Positions 23,072-30,537 of a stretch of 35,265 bases of DNA are shown here, piece by piece (the first letter of the stretch is position 1; every line of letters starts with the position of its first letter). The stretch is from assembly GCA_002387845.1 (NCBI GenBank), contig DGLB01000077.1:48871-84135 (forward strand), read 5' to 3'. The notes beneath the pieces were generated by a model. That model was not told the DNA's origin and ran no database searches. It saw only the letters and a program-made list of their open reading frames with translations. The position numbers and the translations under genes were made by a program. The stretch is from Stenotrophomonas maltophilia (lineage in GTDB: Bacteria; Pseudomonadota; Gammaproteobacteria; Xanthomonadales; Xanthomonadaceae).

Positions 23072-24343
23072 ATGGCCAAGATCGTAGTGACCGGCGGCGC
23101 GCCGCTGCACGGTGAAGTGAACATTTCCGGCGCCAAGAACGCCGTTCTTCCCATCCTCTGCGCCACCCTGCTGGCCGATGCGCCGGTGGAAATCACCAAC
23201 GTGCCGCACCTGCACGACGTGGTGACCACGGTGAAGCTGCTGGGCGAACTGGGGGCCAAGGTCACCATCGACCAGGGCACGCTGTCACGTGGCAGCGCGA
23301 TCGTGGTCGACCCGCGCACGGTCAACCAGCACGTGGCCCCGTACGAGCTGGTCAAGACCATGCGCGCCTCGATCCTGGTGCTGGGCCCGCTGCTGGCCCG
23401 TCACGGCGCTGCCGAAGTGTCGCTGCCCGGTGGCTGTGCGATCGGTTCGCGCCCGGTGGACCAGCACATCAAGGGCCTGCAGGCGCTGGGCGCGGAGATC
23501 GTGGTCGAGAACGGCTTCATCAAGGCCCACGCCAAGCGCCTGAAGGGTGGCCATTTCACCTTCGACATGGTCAGCGTGACCGGCACCGAGAACGTGCTGA
23601 TGGCCGCTGTGCTGGCCGAAGGCACCACCGTGCTGGACAACTGCGCGATGGAACCGGAAGTGACCGATCTGGCGCACTGCCTGATCGCGCTGGGCGCGAA
23701 GATCGAGGGCCTGGGCACCACCCGCCTGGTGATCGAAGGCGTGGAACGCCTGAACGGTGGCCGTCATGAAGTGCTGCCCGACCGCATCGAAACCGGCACC
23801 TTCCTGGTGGCCGCGGCGATGACCGGCGGCAAGGTCACGGTGAACAAGGCGCGTCCGAACACCATGGACGCCGTGCTGGCCAAGCTGGTGGAAGCCGGGG
23901 CGACCATCGAAACCACCGAAGACAGCATCACCCTGGACATGCAGGGCAAGCGCCCGCGCGCGGTCAACCTGACCACCGCGCCGTACCCGGCGTTCCCCAC
24001 CGACATGCAGGCGCAGTTCATGGCGCTCAACTGCGTGGCCGATGGCGTGGGTGTGATCAATGAAACGATCTTCGAAAACCGCTTCATGCACGTCAACGAA
24101 CTGCTGCGCCTGGGTGCGGACATCCAGGTGGAAGGCCACACCGCCATCGTGCGCGGTTCGGACCAGCTCAGCGGTGCCCCGGTGATGGCCACCGATCTGC
24201 GCGCGTCGGCGTCGTTGATCCTGGCCGGCCTGATGGCCACGGGTGACACCACCATCGACCGCATCTACCACCTGGACCGTGGCTACGAGAACATCGAAGA
24301 GAAGCTCTCGGCGCTGGGCGCGACCATCCGGCGTACCGCATGA
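23072..24343 (+). CDS. murA: UDP-N-acetylglucosamine 1-carboxyvinyltransferase
   Basis: First committed enzyme of peptidoglycan synthesis, adding enolpyruvate from PEP to UDP-GlcNAc. The 423-residue protein has the two-domain EPT fold. Lys22 is in SGAKNAVLPI; the catalytic loop is LPGGCAIGSRPVDQH with Cys122, the residue that fosfomycin alkylates in this family, so the target is of the sensitive kind. Later motifs: TGTENVLMAAVLAEGTT, AYPAFPTDMQAQ-like PYPAFPTDMQAQF, and DLRASASLILAGLMA. It overlaps the EF-hand gene by four bases. Confidence 0.97.
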   Translation: MAKIVVTGGAPLHGEVNISGAKNAVLPILCATLLADAPVEITNVPHLHDVVTTVKLLGELGAKVTIDQGTLSRGSAIVVDPRTVNQHVAPYELVKTMRASILVLGPLLARHGAAEVSLPGGCAIGSRPVDQHIKGLQALGAEIVVENGFIKAHAKRLKGGHFTFDMVSVTGTENVLMAAVLAEGTTVLDNCAMEPEVTDLAHCLIALGAKIEGLGTTRLVIEGVERLNGGRHEVLPDRIETGTFLVAAAMTGGKVTVNKARPNTMDAVLAKLVEAGATIETTEDSITLDMQGKRPRAVNLTTAPYPAFPTDMQAQFMALNCVADGVGVINETIFENRFMHVNELLRLGADIQVEGHTAIVRGSDQLSGAPVMATDLRASASLILAGLMATGDTTIDRIYHLDRGYENIEEKLSALGATIRRTA

Positions 24344-24648
24344 TCCTGCGCGGTCAATTCACCCGCCGCCGCAAGGCGCTGCTGATCCTGGTGCTGGTGG
24401 TGCTGGGCTGGCTGGGCTACGCCTGGTACGCCGGCATCGCCATCACCCAGGGCCTGGAGCAGCAGGACATGGACTGGAACGGCGACGGCACCGTCAGCCG
24501 TAGCGAAGTGCTGCAGGCGTTTTATGCGGTGGGGGTGAAGACCACCGATGAAGGCAACCGGCACTGCAAGGCGTTCTACTGGCGCAGCAGTGGCGAGCAG
24601 ATCCGGGTCGATTGCCGCACGGTGTTTGGCGAGGCCAAGCCGGAATGA
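24340..24648 (+). CDS. Membrane-anchored single EF-hand protein, 102 aa
   Basis: A small protein with one N-terminal membrane helix (about residues 12-35) after a basic stretch (RRRK), so the rest should be periplasmic. Residues 45-56 form a textbook EF-hand loop: Asp45, Asn47, Asp49, Gly50, Thr51, Ser53 and Glu56 at the 1, 3, 5, 6, 7, 9 and 12 positions. The C-terminal part has Cys76 and Cys92, which could form a disulfide. Only one EF-hand is visible, so dimerisation or a structural Ca2+ site is likely. I do not recognise a named family. Its ATG overlaps the murA stop (ATGA), so it is probably co-translated with murA. A strong terminator follows. Confidence 0.8.
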   Translation: MILRGQFTRRRKALLILVLVVLGWLGYAWYAGIAITQGLEQQDMDWNGDGTVSRSEVLQAFYAVGVKTTDEGNRHCKAFYWRSSGEQIRVDCRTVFGEAKPE

Positions 24649-24680
24649 AAAAAACGCCCGCGATGCGGGCGCTTTTTTTT
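24648..24680. terminator. Strong bidirectional intrinsic terminator
   Basis: A-run (24648-24654), then CGCCCGC-GAT-GCGGGCG (24655-24671) and C plus eight T's. It serves the EF-hand gene on the plus strand and, by its A-run, can also end the converging DUF3108 transcript. Confidence 0.92.
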
Positions 24681-24706
24681 GCGCGGATGCGGACCGGTAG
24701 TACCGG

Positions 24707-25390
24707 TTACTTGAAGCTGCGGATGGTCAGATCCAGCGCGTCCTTGCCGCCTTCGCGCTGCAGCAGGCGCACCGGCACCGGCAGCTCCTTCACCACCCAC
24801 GCGATCTGTTCCTTGTTGCCGTCCACGCGCGACACCTTGGTGGCGTCGTAGGTCTTGCCGCCAACGGTGATCTGCTCCTTGCCTACGGTCTTGTAGGTCA
24901 GTGATTTGATCCGCCCTTCGTCGACCATGCGGTAGGTCAGCGGCTTGCCATCGGCGAAGTCGCGGGCGATGGCCAGGTTGATCAGCAGCGCATCCATATC
25001 GCCGGTCTTCAGCGCGACCGGGCCGGCACGGTCAGGCTTGATGTCGCCTTTCCAGGTCGCCTGCTTCTTGGTCCAGTCATACGTGGCATCCACGTTGCGC
25101 TTCTTCACCAGCAGCGTCGAGCGGTCGTTGCTGGTCAGTGGACGCAGCTTGCCGCCGGTCTCGTCAAAGACCGTGTTCTGGCTCAGCGTGGCCAGCTGGT
25201 TGCTGACGTTGAGGCTGTACTGCCACTTATTGCCGTCGACCTTGCTCAAGGTCATCTTGCCCGGAGCCTGCACGCCCATGTAGTTGGCCTGGTAGTCGGC
25301 CGTAAACGGCTGCAGCGCCATGGCCGGCAGGCTGGTCAGGGCCAGCGCACCTGCGGCGATCCAGGTCAGGGGGCGATTGAGAAGGGTCAT
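24707..25390 (-). CDS. DUF3108 periplasmic protein (paralogue 1)
   Basis: A 227-residue secreted protein. The signal peptide is MTLLNRPLTWIAAGALALTSLPAMA. The start at 25390 is set by AAGGAG seven bases upstream; a GTG two codons earlier would sit on the Shine-Dalgarno. The mature part is a DUF3108 domain: PFTADYQANYMGVQAPG, TYDWTKKQATWKGD, DALLINLAIARDFADG, and a final PVPVRLLQREGGKDALDLTIRSF. The function is unknown; the fold is a lipid-binding-like beta structure in related proteins, which is inference. It is a paralogue of the gene at 25393 and starts two bases after that gene's stop. Confidence 0.85.
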   Translation of the reverse strand: MTLLNRPLTWIAAGALALTSLPAMALQPFTADYQANYMGVQAPGKMTLSKVDGNKWQYSLNVSNQLATLSQNTVFDETGGKLRPLTSNDRSTLLVKKRNVDATYDWTKKQATWKGDIKPDRAGPVALKTGDMDALLINLAIARDFADGKPLTYRMVDEGRIKSLTYKTVGKEQITVGGKTYDATKVSRVDGNKEQIAWVVKELPVPVRLLQREGGKDALDLTIRSFK

Positions 25391-25392
25391 GC

Positions 25393-26202
25393 TCACACTC
25401 CTTGGTATTCGATCAGGCGCAGGTCGATGCGATCTTCGCCGTCTTCGCGTTGCAGGATACGCACCGGGGTAGGCACCCCGTTGGCGACCCAGAGAATGGT
25501 TTCATCATTGCCGCCGTTGGTGCGGTACACCCGCAGCGCGTTGTAGGACAGCTCGCCGACCTGGACGTTCTCGGTTTCCGGCGCGGCCTGGTAGTCATGC
25601 TGGCGCACGCGGCCGACATCGACATAGCGGTAGTGCATCTGCGCACCCGGGCGGGCGTCGCGCATGATCGCCAGGTTGATCAGCAGCGCGCTCTGGTCAC
25701 CCGGCTGCAGCGGAATGGGCTGGGTGCGTTCTTTTTTCAGATCGCCCACCCACTGCGCGGTGCCAGCCGGCCAGTTGTAGGTGCCGGTGACCTTCTTGCC
25801 CAGGAACAGGCCCTTGCGCACGGTAGCCTGGCTGAGCGGTACGTACACCTCGCCCTGCTTCTCGAACACGGTGCTCTGTTCCAGGTTCAAACCCAGCACG
25901 CTGGCAAAGCCGCGGCGGCCGACCACCTGCATATCCACCCGCCACTGCGCACCCCCGGTATGGGTGACGCGCATCGTCGCATCGCCGGCTTCCTTGCCCT
26001 TGTACAAGGCCTGGTAAGTGGCGGTGAACGGTTCCAGCGGCGGCGGTTCCCAGGCCAGTGCAGGCAGCATCGGCGGTGCCGCTTCGGGCGGCGGCTCGGG
26101 TGTGGCCGGCGGTTCCTGTGCGGCGGCAACCGCCACCGTGCACAGCAGTGCACCGAGCATCAGCACGGGTTTGAACAGCACCTTGGAAGAGGACGTTCTC
26201 AT
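25393..26202 (-). CDS. DUF3108 periplasmic protein (paralogue 2)
   Basis: A 269-residue protein: signal peptide MRTSSSKVLFKPVLMLGALL to about residue 29, then a Pro/Glu/Ala-rich linker (about 30-58), then a DUF3108 domain starting EPFTATYQALYKGKEAGDA. Shared landmarks with its neighbour are the TYNW segment, QSALLINLAIMRDA, YRYVDVGRVR and PTPVRILQREDGEDRIDLR. The linker is absent from the other copy. An upstream extension of the frame is not homologous and starts inside purN. It lies 44 bases after purN and just before its paralogue, so the three genes are likely one transcript. Confidence 0.85.
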   Translation of the reverse strand: MRTSSSKVLFKPVLMLGALLCTVAVAAAQEPPATPEPPPEAAPPMLPALAWEPPPLEPFTATYQALYKGKEAGDATMRVTHTGGAQWRVDMQVVGRRGFASVLGLNLEQSTVFEKQGEVYVPLSQATVRKGLFLGKKVTGTYNWPAGTAQWVGDLKKERTQPIPLQPGDQSALLINLAIMRDARPGAQMHYRYVDVGRVRQHDYQAAPETENVQVGELSYNALRVYRTNGGNDETILWVANGVPTPVRILQREDGEDRIDLRLIEYQGV

Positions 26203-26246
26203 GCGGGCGCACAAACGAAGGAAGGGGGAGGATGCCAGTGCCCAGG

Positions 26247-26924
26247 TCAGCGGCGTGTGTGCGCGTGGACCTGGGGGTTCAGTTCTCCGGCGCAATCTAG
26301 GCGCAGCGGACTGAACAGGGGGTGGCCGTCGACGTGAAGCTGACCGTGGCGTTCAGCCACGCGACCGGCCACCAGCCAGCGCAGGCTGGCGATGAGCAAC
26401 GGGTGCTCCACCGCGAGCACGCGCTGGGCCAGTGCTTCGGGGGTGTCGCCTGGCTGCACCGGCACATGGGCCTGCCCGAGCACCGTTCCGGCATCCAGTT
26501 CCGGCACCACGAAGTGCACGCTGGCCCCCGCCTCGGCATCGCCGGCTTCCAGCGCACGGGCGTGGGTATGCAGGCCCTTGTACTTCGGCAGCAGCGAAGG
26601 ATGAATGTTGATCAAGCGGCCGGCGAATCGCTGCACGAAGGCTTCGCCCAGAATGCGCATGTAGCCGGCGCAGACGATCCAGTCGGGCGCAAAGCTGGCC
26701 AGTGCGTCGCCGAGCGCGGCGTCGAATGCGGCGCGGTCGGCGAACTCCTTCGGCGAACGCGCCCAGCGCCGCTCCGGGGCGACCTTCAGCAACGCCGAGG
26801 CACTGGGCTTGTCGGACAGCACGCCAATCACTTCAGCATCCAGCGTGCCCGCCGCAATGGCGTCGACGATGGCCTGCAGGTTGCTGCCACGCCCGGAGGC
26901 CAGCACGGCAATACGGGCGGTCAT
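26247..26924 (-). CDS. purN: Phosphoribosylglycinamide formyltransferase
   Basis: Formyl-tetrahydrofolate-dependent third step of purine synthesis (GAR to FGAR). The 225-residue protein has VLASGRGSNLQAIVDAI at the start, the active-site motif INIHPSLLPKYKGLHTH (catalytic Asn and His in NIHPSLLP) and GASVHFVVPELDAGTVLGQA. The C-terminal tail is slightly longer than in E. coli PurN. The ATG overlaps the preceding membrane-protein stop by four bases. It is separated from purM by three unrelated membrane proteins instead of being adjacent. Confidence 0.95.
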   Translation of the reverse strand: MTARIAVLASGRGSNLQAIVDAIAAGTLDAEVIGVLSDKPSASALLKVAPERRWARSPKEFADRAAFDAALGDALASFAPDWIVCAGYMRILGEAFVQRFAGRLINIHPSLLPKYKGLHTHARALEAGDAEAGASVHFVVPELDAGTVLGQAHVPVQPGDTPEALAQRVLAVEHPLLIASLRWLVAGRVAERHGQLHVDGHPLFSPLRLDCAGELNPQVHAHTRR

Positions 26925-27379
26925 GCGACGACGCGGCTCCCCGGCGGCGCGAAGGCGGTTTTGACTTCCGGCTTGAGCAGCACGATGAACGCATACACGC
27001 CAAGGGCAATGCCCAGTGCACCGGCAAGGCACGATGCGCCGGCGGCGATCAGGCACAGCTGGTGGCGCTGGCGTTGGCCCAAGGCCTTGGCTGCGACGAA
27101 ACTGAGCGCACCGACGCATGCGAACACCAGGCTGGCGGTCAGCAGCAGCACGATCAACAGCATCGGCTGGGCACCCGGGTTCATGCTGTTGCTTTCAGCG
27201 GCATAACCGGCGAACGCGACGGGGAGCAGCACCACCGCAATGCACAGTTGGATGGCACCCAGCACGTAGAACAGGATCTTCAGCGTGTGCAGGTGCGAGT
27301 TGATCTGGATGGGGCTCCAGACGCCCGGCGGCGTTACCGGGCCGCGCGGGGCATTGAGCGGAGGAGGCGTGGCGGCCAT
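26921..27379 (-). CDS. Small membrane protein, purM-purN trio member 3
   Basis: A 152-residue protein with a Pro-rich N-terminus (about 30 residues), then four hydrophobic segments. HLHTLKILFYVLGAIQL opens the membrane part, a GQRQRHQLCL basic turn lies between helices 3 and 4, and the end reads LGVYAFIVLLKPEVKTAF. The same layout and ending occur in the two upstream neighbours. I do not recognise a described family beyond small DUF-type membrane proteins. It overlaps purN by four bases. Confidence 0.78.
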   Translation of the reverse strand: MAATPPPLNAPRGPVTPPGVWSPIQINSHLHTLKILFYVLGAIQLCIAVVLLPVAFAGYAAESNSMNPGAQPMLLIVLLLTASLVFACVGALSFVAAKALGQRQRHQLCLIAAGASCLAGALGIALGVYAFIVLLKPEVKTAFAPPGSRVVA

Positions 27380-27386
27380 GGTGATC

Positions 27387-27842
27387 TCAGGAGTGAACAG
27401 GAGCGGGTGCGTCGAACGCGGCCTTCACCGACGGACGCAGCAGCACGATCAGGGTGAAGACGCCCAGTACCGTGCCCAGCGGCATGCACAGGCACGAGAT
27501 CGCGGCCACCACCATGCACAGCGTGTGGCGGCGCCGCTGCGCCAGGCAGCGCCCGGCATAGGCGATGAACGCACCCAGGGTGACGCCGCAAAAGATGATC
27601 ACCGCACCGATCGCGATGAAGATCCAGCCTGCCATGCGGCCGTCATCCGCCGGGTTCCCATCGGCGTCGTTCATCGGCAGGGCACCGGTCACGATGCCGA
27701 TGCCGAGCGCCACATGGATGATCGGAAACAGCGAGAACAGCGCGGTAAGGCCGCCGACCACGTAGTGGAAGATGGACAGCAGGCGCAGGTGATTGGCTTC
27801 TTCCAGGCTCAGACTTGGGATCGCCGGGGGTTGATGGCTCAT
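27387..27842 (-). CDS. Small membrane protein, purM-purN trio member 2
   Basis: A 151-residue protein. After a short soluble N-terminus (MSHQPPAIPSLSLEEANHL) come four hydrophobic segments. Landmarks shared with its downstream paralogue are HLRLLSIFHYVVGGLTAL, the AQRRRHTLCM basic turn, and LGVFTLIVLLRPSVKAAF. A loop of about 25 residues between helices 1 and 2 (MNDADGNPADDG) is acidic. Its ATG overlaps the previous gene by four bases. Function unknown. Confidence 0.78.
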   Translation of the reverse strand: MSHQPPAIPSLSLEEANHLRLLSIFHYVVGGLTALFSLFPIIHVALGIGIVTGALPMNDADGNPADDGRMAGWIFIAIGAVIIFCGVTLGAFIAYAGRCLAQRRRHTLCMVVAAISCLCMPLGTVLGVFTLIVLLRPSVKAAFDAPAPVHS

Positions 27843-28231
27843 GAGCGGCTCCGTCCGAAGGCCGCCTTCACCGGCGGCCGTGTCAGTTGAATGATGTTGA
27901 GCAGGCCCACGATCAGTACCGGTCCGGCCAGCAACGTGGCGGTACTCGCCAGCACGCACAGCAGGTAGCCGCGTCGCCGGGCCAGGCAGGTGCCCGCAAC
28001 GATCAGCGCTACCCCGGCGAATGCGGGCATGGCGATCAACACATAGGTGAGCGCGGACGGCGGGCGAATCTCAACGGGGATGCTGGCAAACATGTCGCTG
28101 ACGATGAACCATGTGGGCACGGTCCACAGCAGGCACAGGAGCGCCGCGCCGAAGTTCACCCGCGTCAGCCAGCGCGGGACATCCGGTGCCGCGGTGGCAC
28201 CGGGAGGCAGGGGCGGGATCGATGCATCCAT
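27839..28231 (-). CDS. Small membrane protein, purM-purN trio member 1
   Basis: A 130-residue protein with four predicted hydrophobic segments. It is the most diverged of the three, but keeps an ARRRGYLLCV basic turn and the ending LNIIQLTRPPVKAAFGRS, comparable to RPSVKAAF and KPEVKTAF in the other two. The N-terminus is Pro/Ala-rich. It starts 18 bases after purM and overlaps the next gene by four bases, so it is transcribed with purM. Function unknown. Confidence 0.75.
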   Translation of the reverse strand: MDASIPPLPPGATAAPDVPRWLTRVNFGAALLCLLWTVPTWFIVSDMFASIPVEIRPPSALTYVLIAMPAFAGVALIVAGTCLARRRGYLLCVLASTATLLAGPVLIVGLLNIIQLTRPPVKAAFGRSRS

Positions 28232-28249
28232 GCAGGGCTCCTGGGTGGC

Positions 28250-29305
28250 TCAGCCGATGTGCACGCGCTCGGCACCGGTGGCGGGAACCACCTGGCCGAT
28301 GGTCCAGTGGTCCAGGCCCTGCGCCTTGACGGCGGCGGACACGGCGTCGGCCTGGTCGGCGGGCACGATCAGCACGAAGCCGATGCCACAGTTGAAGGTG
28401 CGCCACATTTCGCTGTCGGCGACCGCGCCTTCCTTCTGCAGCCACTGGAACACCGGCGGCAGGGTCCAGGACGACGCCTGGATGTCCAGGCCGAGGCCTT
28501 CGGGCACCACGCGGATGATGTTCTCGGTCAGGCCGCCACCGGTGATGTGGGCCATGCCGTGGATGGCCTCGCCGTGCGACTTCAGCAGCGCCAGGATCGG
28601 CTTGACGTAGAGGCGGGTGGGGGCCATCAGCGCGTCGATCAGCTTGACCCCGCCTTCCAGCTCCAGGTCGGCCGGGCGGCCCGCGCGGTCATAGATGCGG
28701 CGCACCAGTGAATAGCCGTTGGAGTGCGGGCCGGAGGAGGCGATGCCGATCAGCACGTCGCCGGCGGCCACGCTGGCACCGTCCTTCAGTTCGCTCTTTT
28801 CCACAGCCGCCACGGTGAAGCCGGCCAGGTCGTACTCGCCCGGGGCATACATGTCGGGCATTTCAGCGGTTTCGCCGCCGATCAGGGCGCAGCCGGCCTC
28901 GGTGCAGCCGTTGGCGATGCCGCCGACCACGGCAGCGGCCGTGTCGATGTCCAGCTTGCCGGTGGCGAAGTAGTCCAGGAAGAACAGCGGCTCGGCCCCC
29001 TGCACCAGCACGTCGTTGACGCACATGGCGACCAAGTCGATGCCGATCGTATCGTGGCGGTTCAGCTGGTGGGCCAGCTTCAGCTTGGTGCCCACGCCGT
29101 CGGTGCCGGACACCAGCACCGGTTCACGGTACTTGTTGGACAGATCGAACAGCGCGCCAAATCCGCCCAGGCCGCCCATCACTTCGGGGCGGAAACTGCG
29201 CTTCACCAAGGGCTTGATCCGCTCGACCAGTTCGTTGCCCGCGTCGATGTCGACACCGGCGTCGCGGTAGGTGAGGGGGGCGGGGGAAGACGGAGTCTGG
29301 GTCAC
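28250..29305 (-). CDS. purM: Phosphoribosylformylglycinamidine cyclo-ligase
   Basis: Fifth step of purine synthesis (FGAM to AIR, ATP-dependent). The 351-residue protein begins with GTG (VTQTPSSPAPLTYRDAGVDIDAG), which gives the usual family length; an ATG 32 codons upstream lies in the promoter region. Motifs: LVSGTDGVGTKLKLA, AMCVNDVLVQGAEPLFFLDY, ALIGGETAEMPDMY, IASSGPHSNGYSLVRRI and HITGGGLTENI. It is divergent from the DUF2066 gene, a standard arrangement in gammaproteobacteria. Confidence 0.96.
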   Translation of the reverse strand: MTQTPSSPAPLTYRDAGVDIDAGNELVERIKPLVKRSFRPEVMGGLGGFGALFDLSNKYREPVLVSGTDGVGTKLKLAHQLNRHDTIGIDLVAMCVNDVLVQGAEPLFFLDYFATGKLDIDTAAAVVGGIANGCTEAGCALIGGETAEMPDMYAPGEYDLAGFTVAAVEKSELKDGASVAAGDVLIGIASSGPHSNGYSLVRRIYDRAGRPADLELEGGVKLIDALMAPTRLYVKPILALLKSHGEAIHGMAHITGGGLTENIIRVVPEGLGLDIQASSWTLPPVFQWLQKEGAVADSEMWRTFNCGIGFVLIVPADQADAVSAAVKAQGLDHWTIGQVVPATGAERVHIG

Positions 29306-29412
29306 GGGCGTCGGGCTGCGCTGGAGTGAAAGCGGGATTTTAACAGGCCACGTTGGCGCGCAGGCCCTATTCGGGCAACAATTCCCCCCGGATACGCTCA
29401 ATGGAAGACCTG
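29306..29412. promoter_or_regulatory. Divergent promoter region purM / DUF2066
   Basis: A 107-base gap, AT-richer in the middle. On the minus strand TTAAAATCC (near 29336-29344) is a good -10 candidate for purM, about 30 bases before its GTG. No convincing -35 and no operator with clear symmetry were found. Confidence 0.35.
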
Positions 29413-30537
29413 ATGCGCCGCAGCCTCATTCTCATGATGTTCCTCGCGCTGTGCCTGCCGGTGGCCACGATGGCCCAGAGCGGCCTGCGCACCGAAGGCG
29501 ACGTGGCCAGTGCCACCGGGGCCTACGAGGCCGAAGTACCGGTCAACAGTCAGTCCGATGCCGACCGCACCGGAGCCCTGGCGCGCGCGCTGGGCAGTGT
29601 GCTGGCCAAGCTGTCGGGCGACCGCAGCGTGATGACCCGCCCAGGCGTGGTGCAGGCCCTGCGCGGGGCCAAGGACTACGTCGAAAGCTATGACTACCGC
29701 CAGGACCAGAGCACCTCGGCCACGGGTGCGCCCAGTTACCGCACCATGCTGGTGGCCCGCTTCCGCCAGAACGACGTGGACGGCCTGATTTCCGCGCTGG
29801 GACTGCCGCTGTGGCCGCAGCCGCGACCCAAGCCGGTGATCTGGCTGGCGATTGACGACGGCTCCGGCCCGCGCCTGGTGACCGTGCAGCAGGCCAACGC
29901 CGCCCGTCCGCTGCTGAACCGGGCCGTGGAGCGCGGTTACAAGCTGGGCCTGCCGACCGGCAGCGCGGCGGAGCAGGCCCTGGTGGGGGCGATCTGGCGC
30001 CAGGACACCGCGTCGGTGGCGCGCGCTTCGGCCCGTTACGCCCCGCCGATGCAGCTGGTCGGCAAGCTATACCGCGACAAGGCCGGCGGCTGGGTGGCCG
30101 ACTGGGTGTTCGTCGATGGCGGCCGCGAGCTGAACAAGTGGACCACCAAGGATTCCGATGCCCGCCGGGCCATGGCCGGCGGTGCCGACGGCGCGGCGGA
30201 TGCGCTGGTGAAGCGCTACGCCAAGGCCGGTGCCGCCACCGGCGCAGCCGGGACCTACACCATTGCGGTGACCGGCCTGGACAACGCCGAGGACTACATG
30301 CGGCTGGTGGCCGGGCTGCGCGAGAACCCAGTGGTGCGCAACATCACCCCGCTGCGGGCCTCGGGCAACCGCCTGGAGCTGGCGCTGGAGATGACCACCG
30401 GGCTGTCCGGCCTGAACCGCATGCTGGGCGAGAACGGCGTGATCGTGCCGCTGGCCCCGCTGCCGGTGCCCATCGATGAAAACGACGCCGGCACCCTGCC
30501 GCCGCCCCCCGCCAGCAACGAGTACCGCCTGCGATGA
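29413..30537 (+). CDS. DUF2066 secreted protein
   Basis: A 374-residue protein of unknown function found beside purM in many gammaproteobacteria. The start at 29413 has GGAAGA seven bases upstream and gives a clean signal peptide (MRRSLILMMFLALCLPVATMAQ). An earlier ATG at 29401 lacks a site. The N-terminal domain shows SDADRTGALARALGSVLAKLSGDRSV, the most conserved part of DUF2066, then LLVARFRQNDVDGLI-like MLVARFRQNDVDGLI and WLAIDDGSG. A Pro-rich C-terminal tail follows. Its stop overlaps the transporter gene by four bases. Confidence 0.87.
   Translation: MRRSLILMMFLALCLPVATMAQSGLRTEGDVASATGAYEAEVPVNSQSDADRTGALARALGSVLAKLSGDRSVMTRPGVVQALRGAKDYVESYDYRQDQSTSATGAPSYRTMLVARFRQNDVDGLISALGLPLWPQPRPKPVIWLAIDDGSGPRLVTVQQANAARPLLNRAVERGYKLGLPTGSAAEQALVGAIWRQDTASVARASARYAPPMQLVGKLYRDKAGGWVADWVFVDGGRELNKWTTKDSDARRAMAGGADGAADALVKRYAKAGAATGAAGTYTIAVTGLDNAEDYMRLVAGLRENPVVRNITPLRASGNRLELALEMTTGLSGLNRMLGENGVIVPLAPLPVPIDENDAGTLPPPPASNEYRLR

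Noticed and set aside
24690..24710. ACCGGT-AGT-ACCGGT as a GTAG repeat
   Set aside because: The GTAG lies inside the dyad rather than at one end and the stem is a self-palindromic hexamer; it does not fit the SMAG layout.
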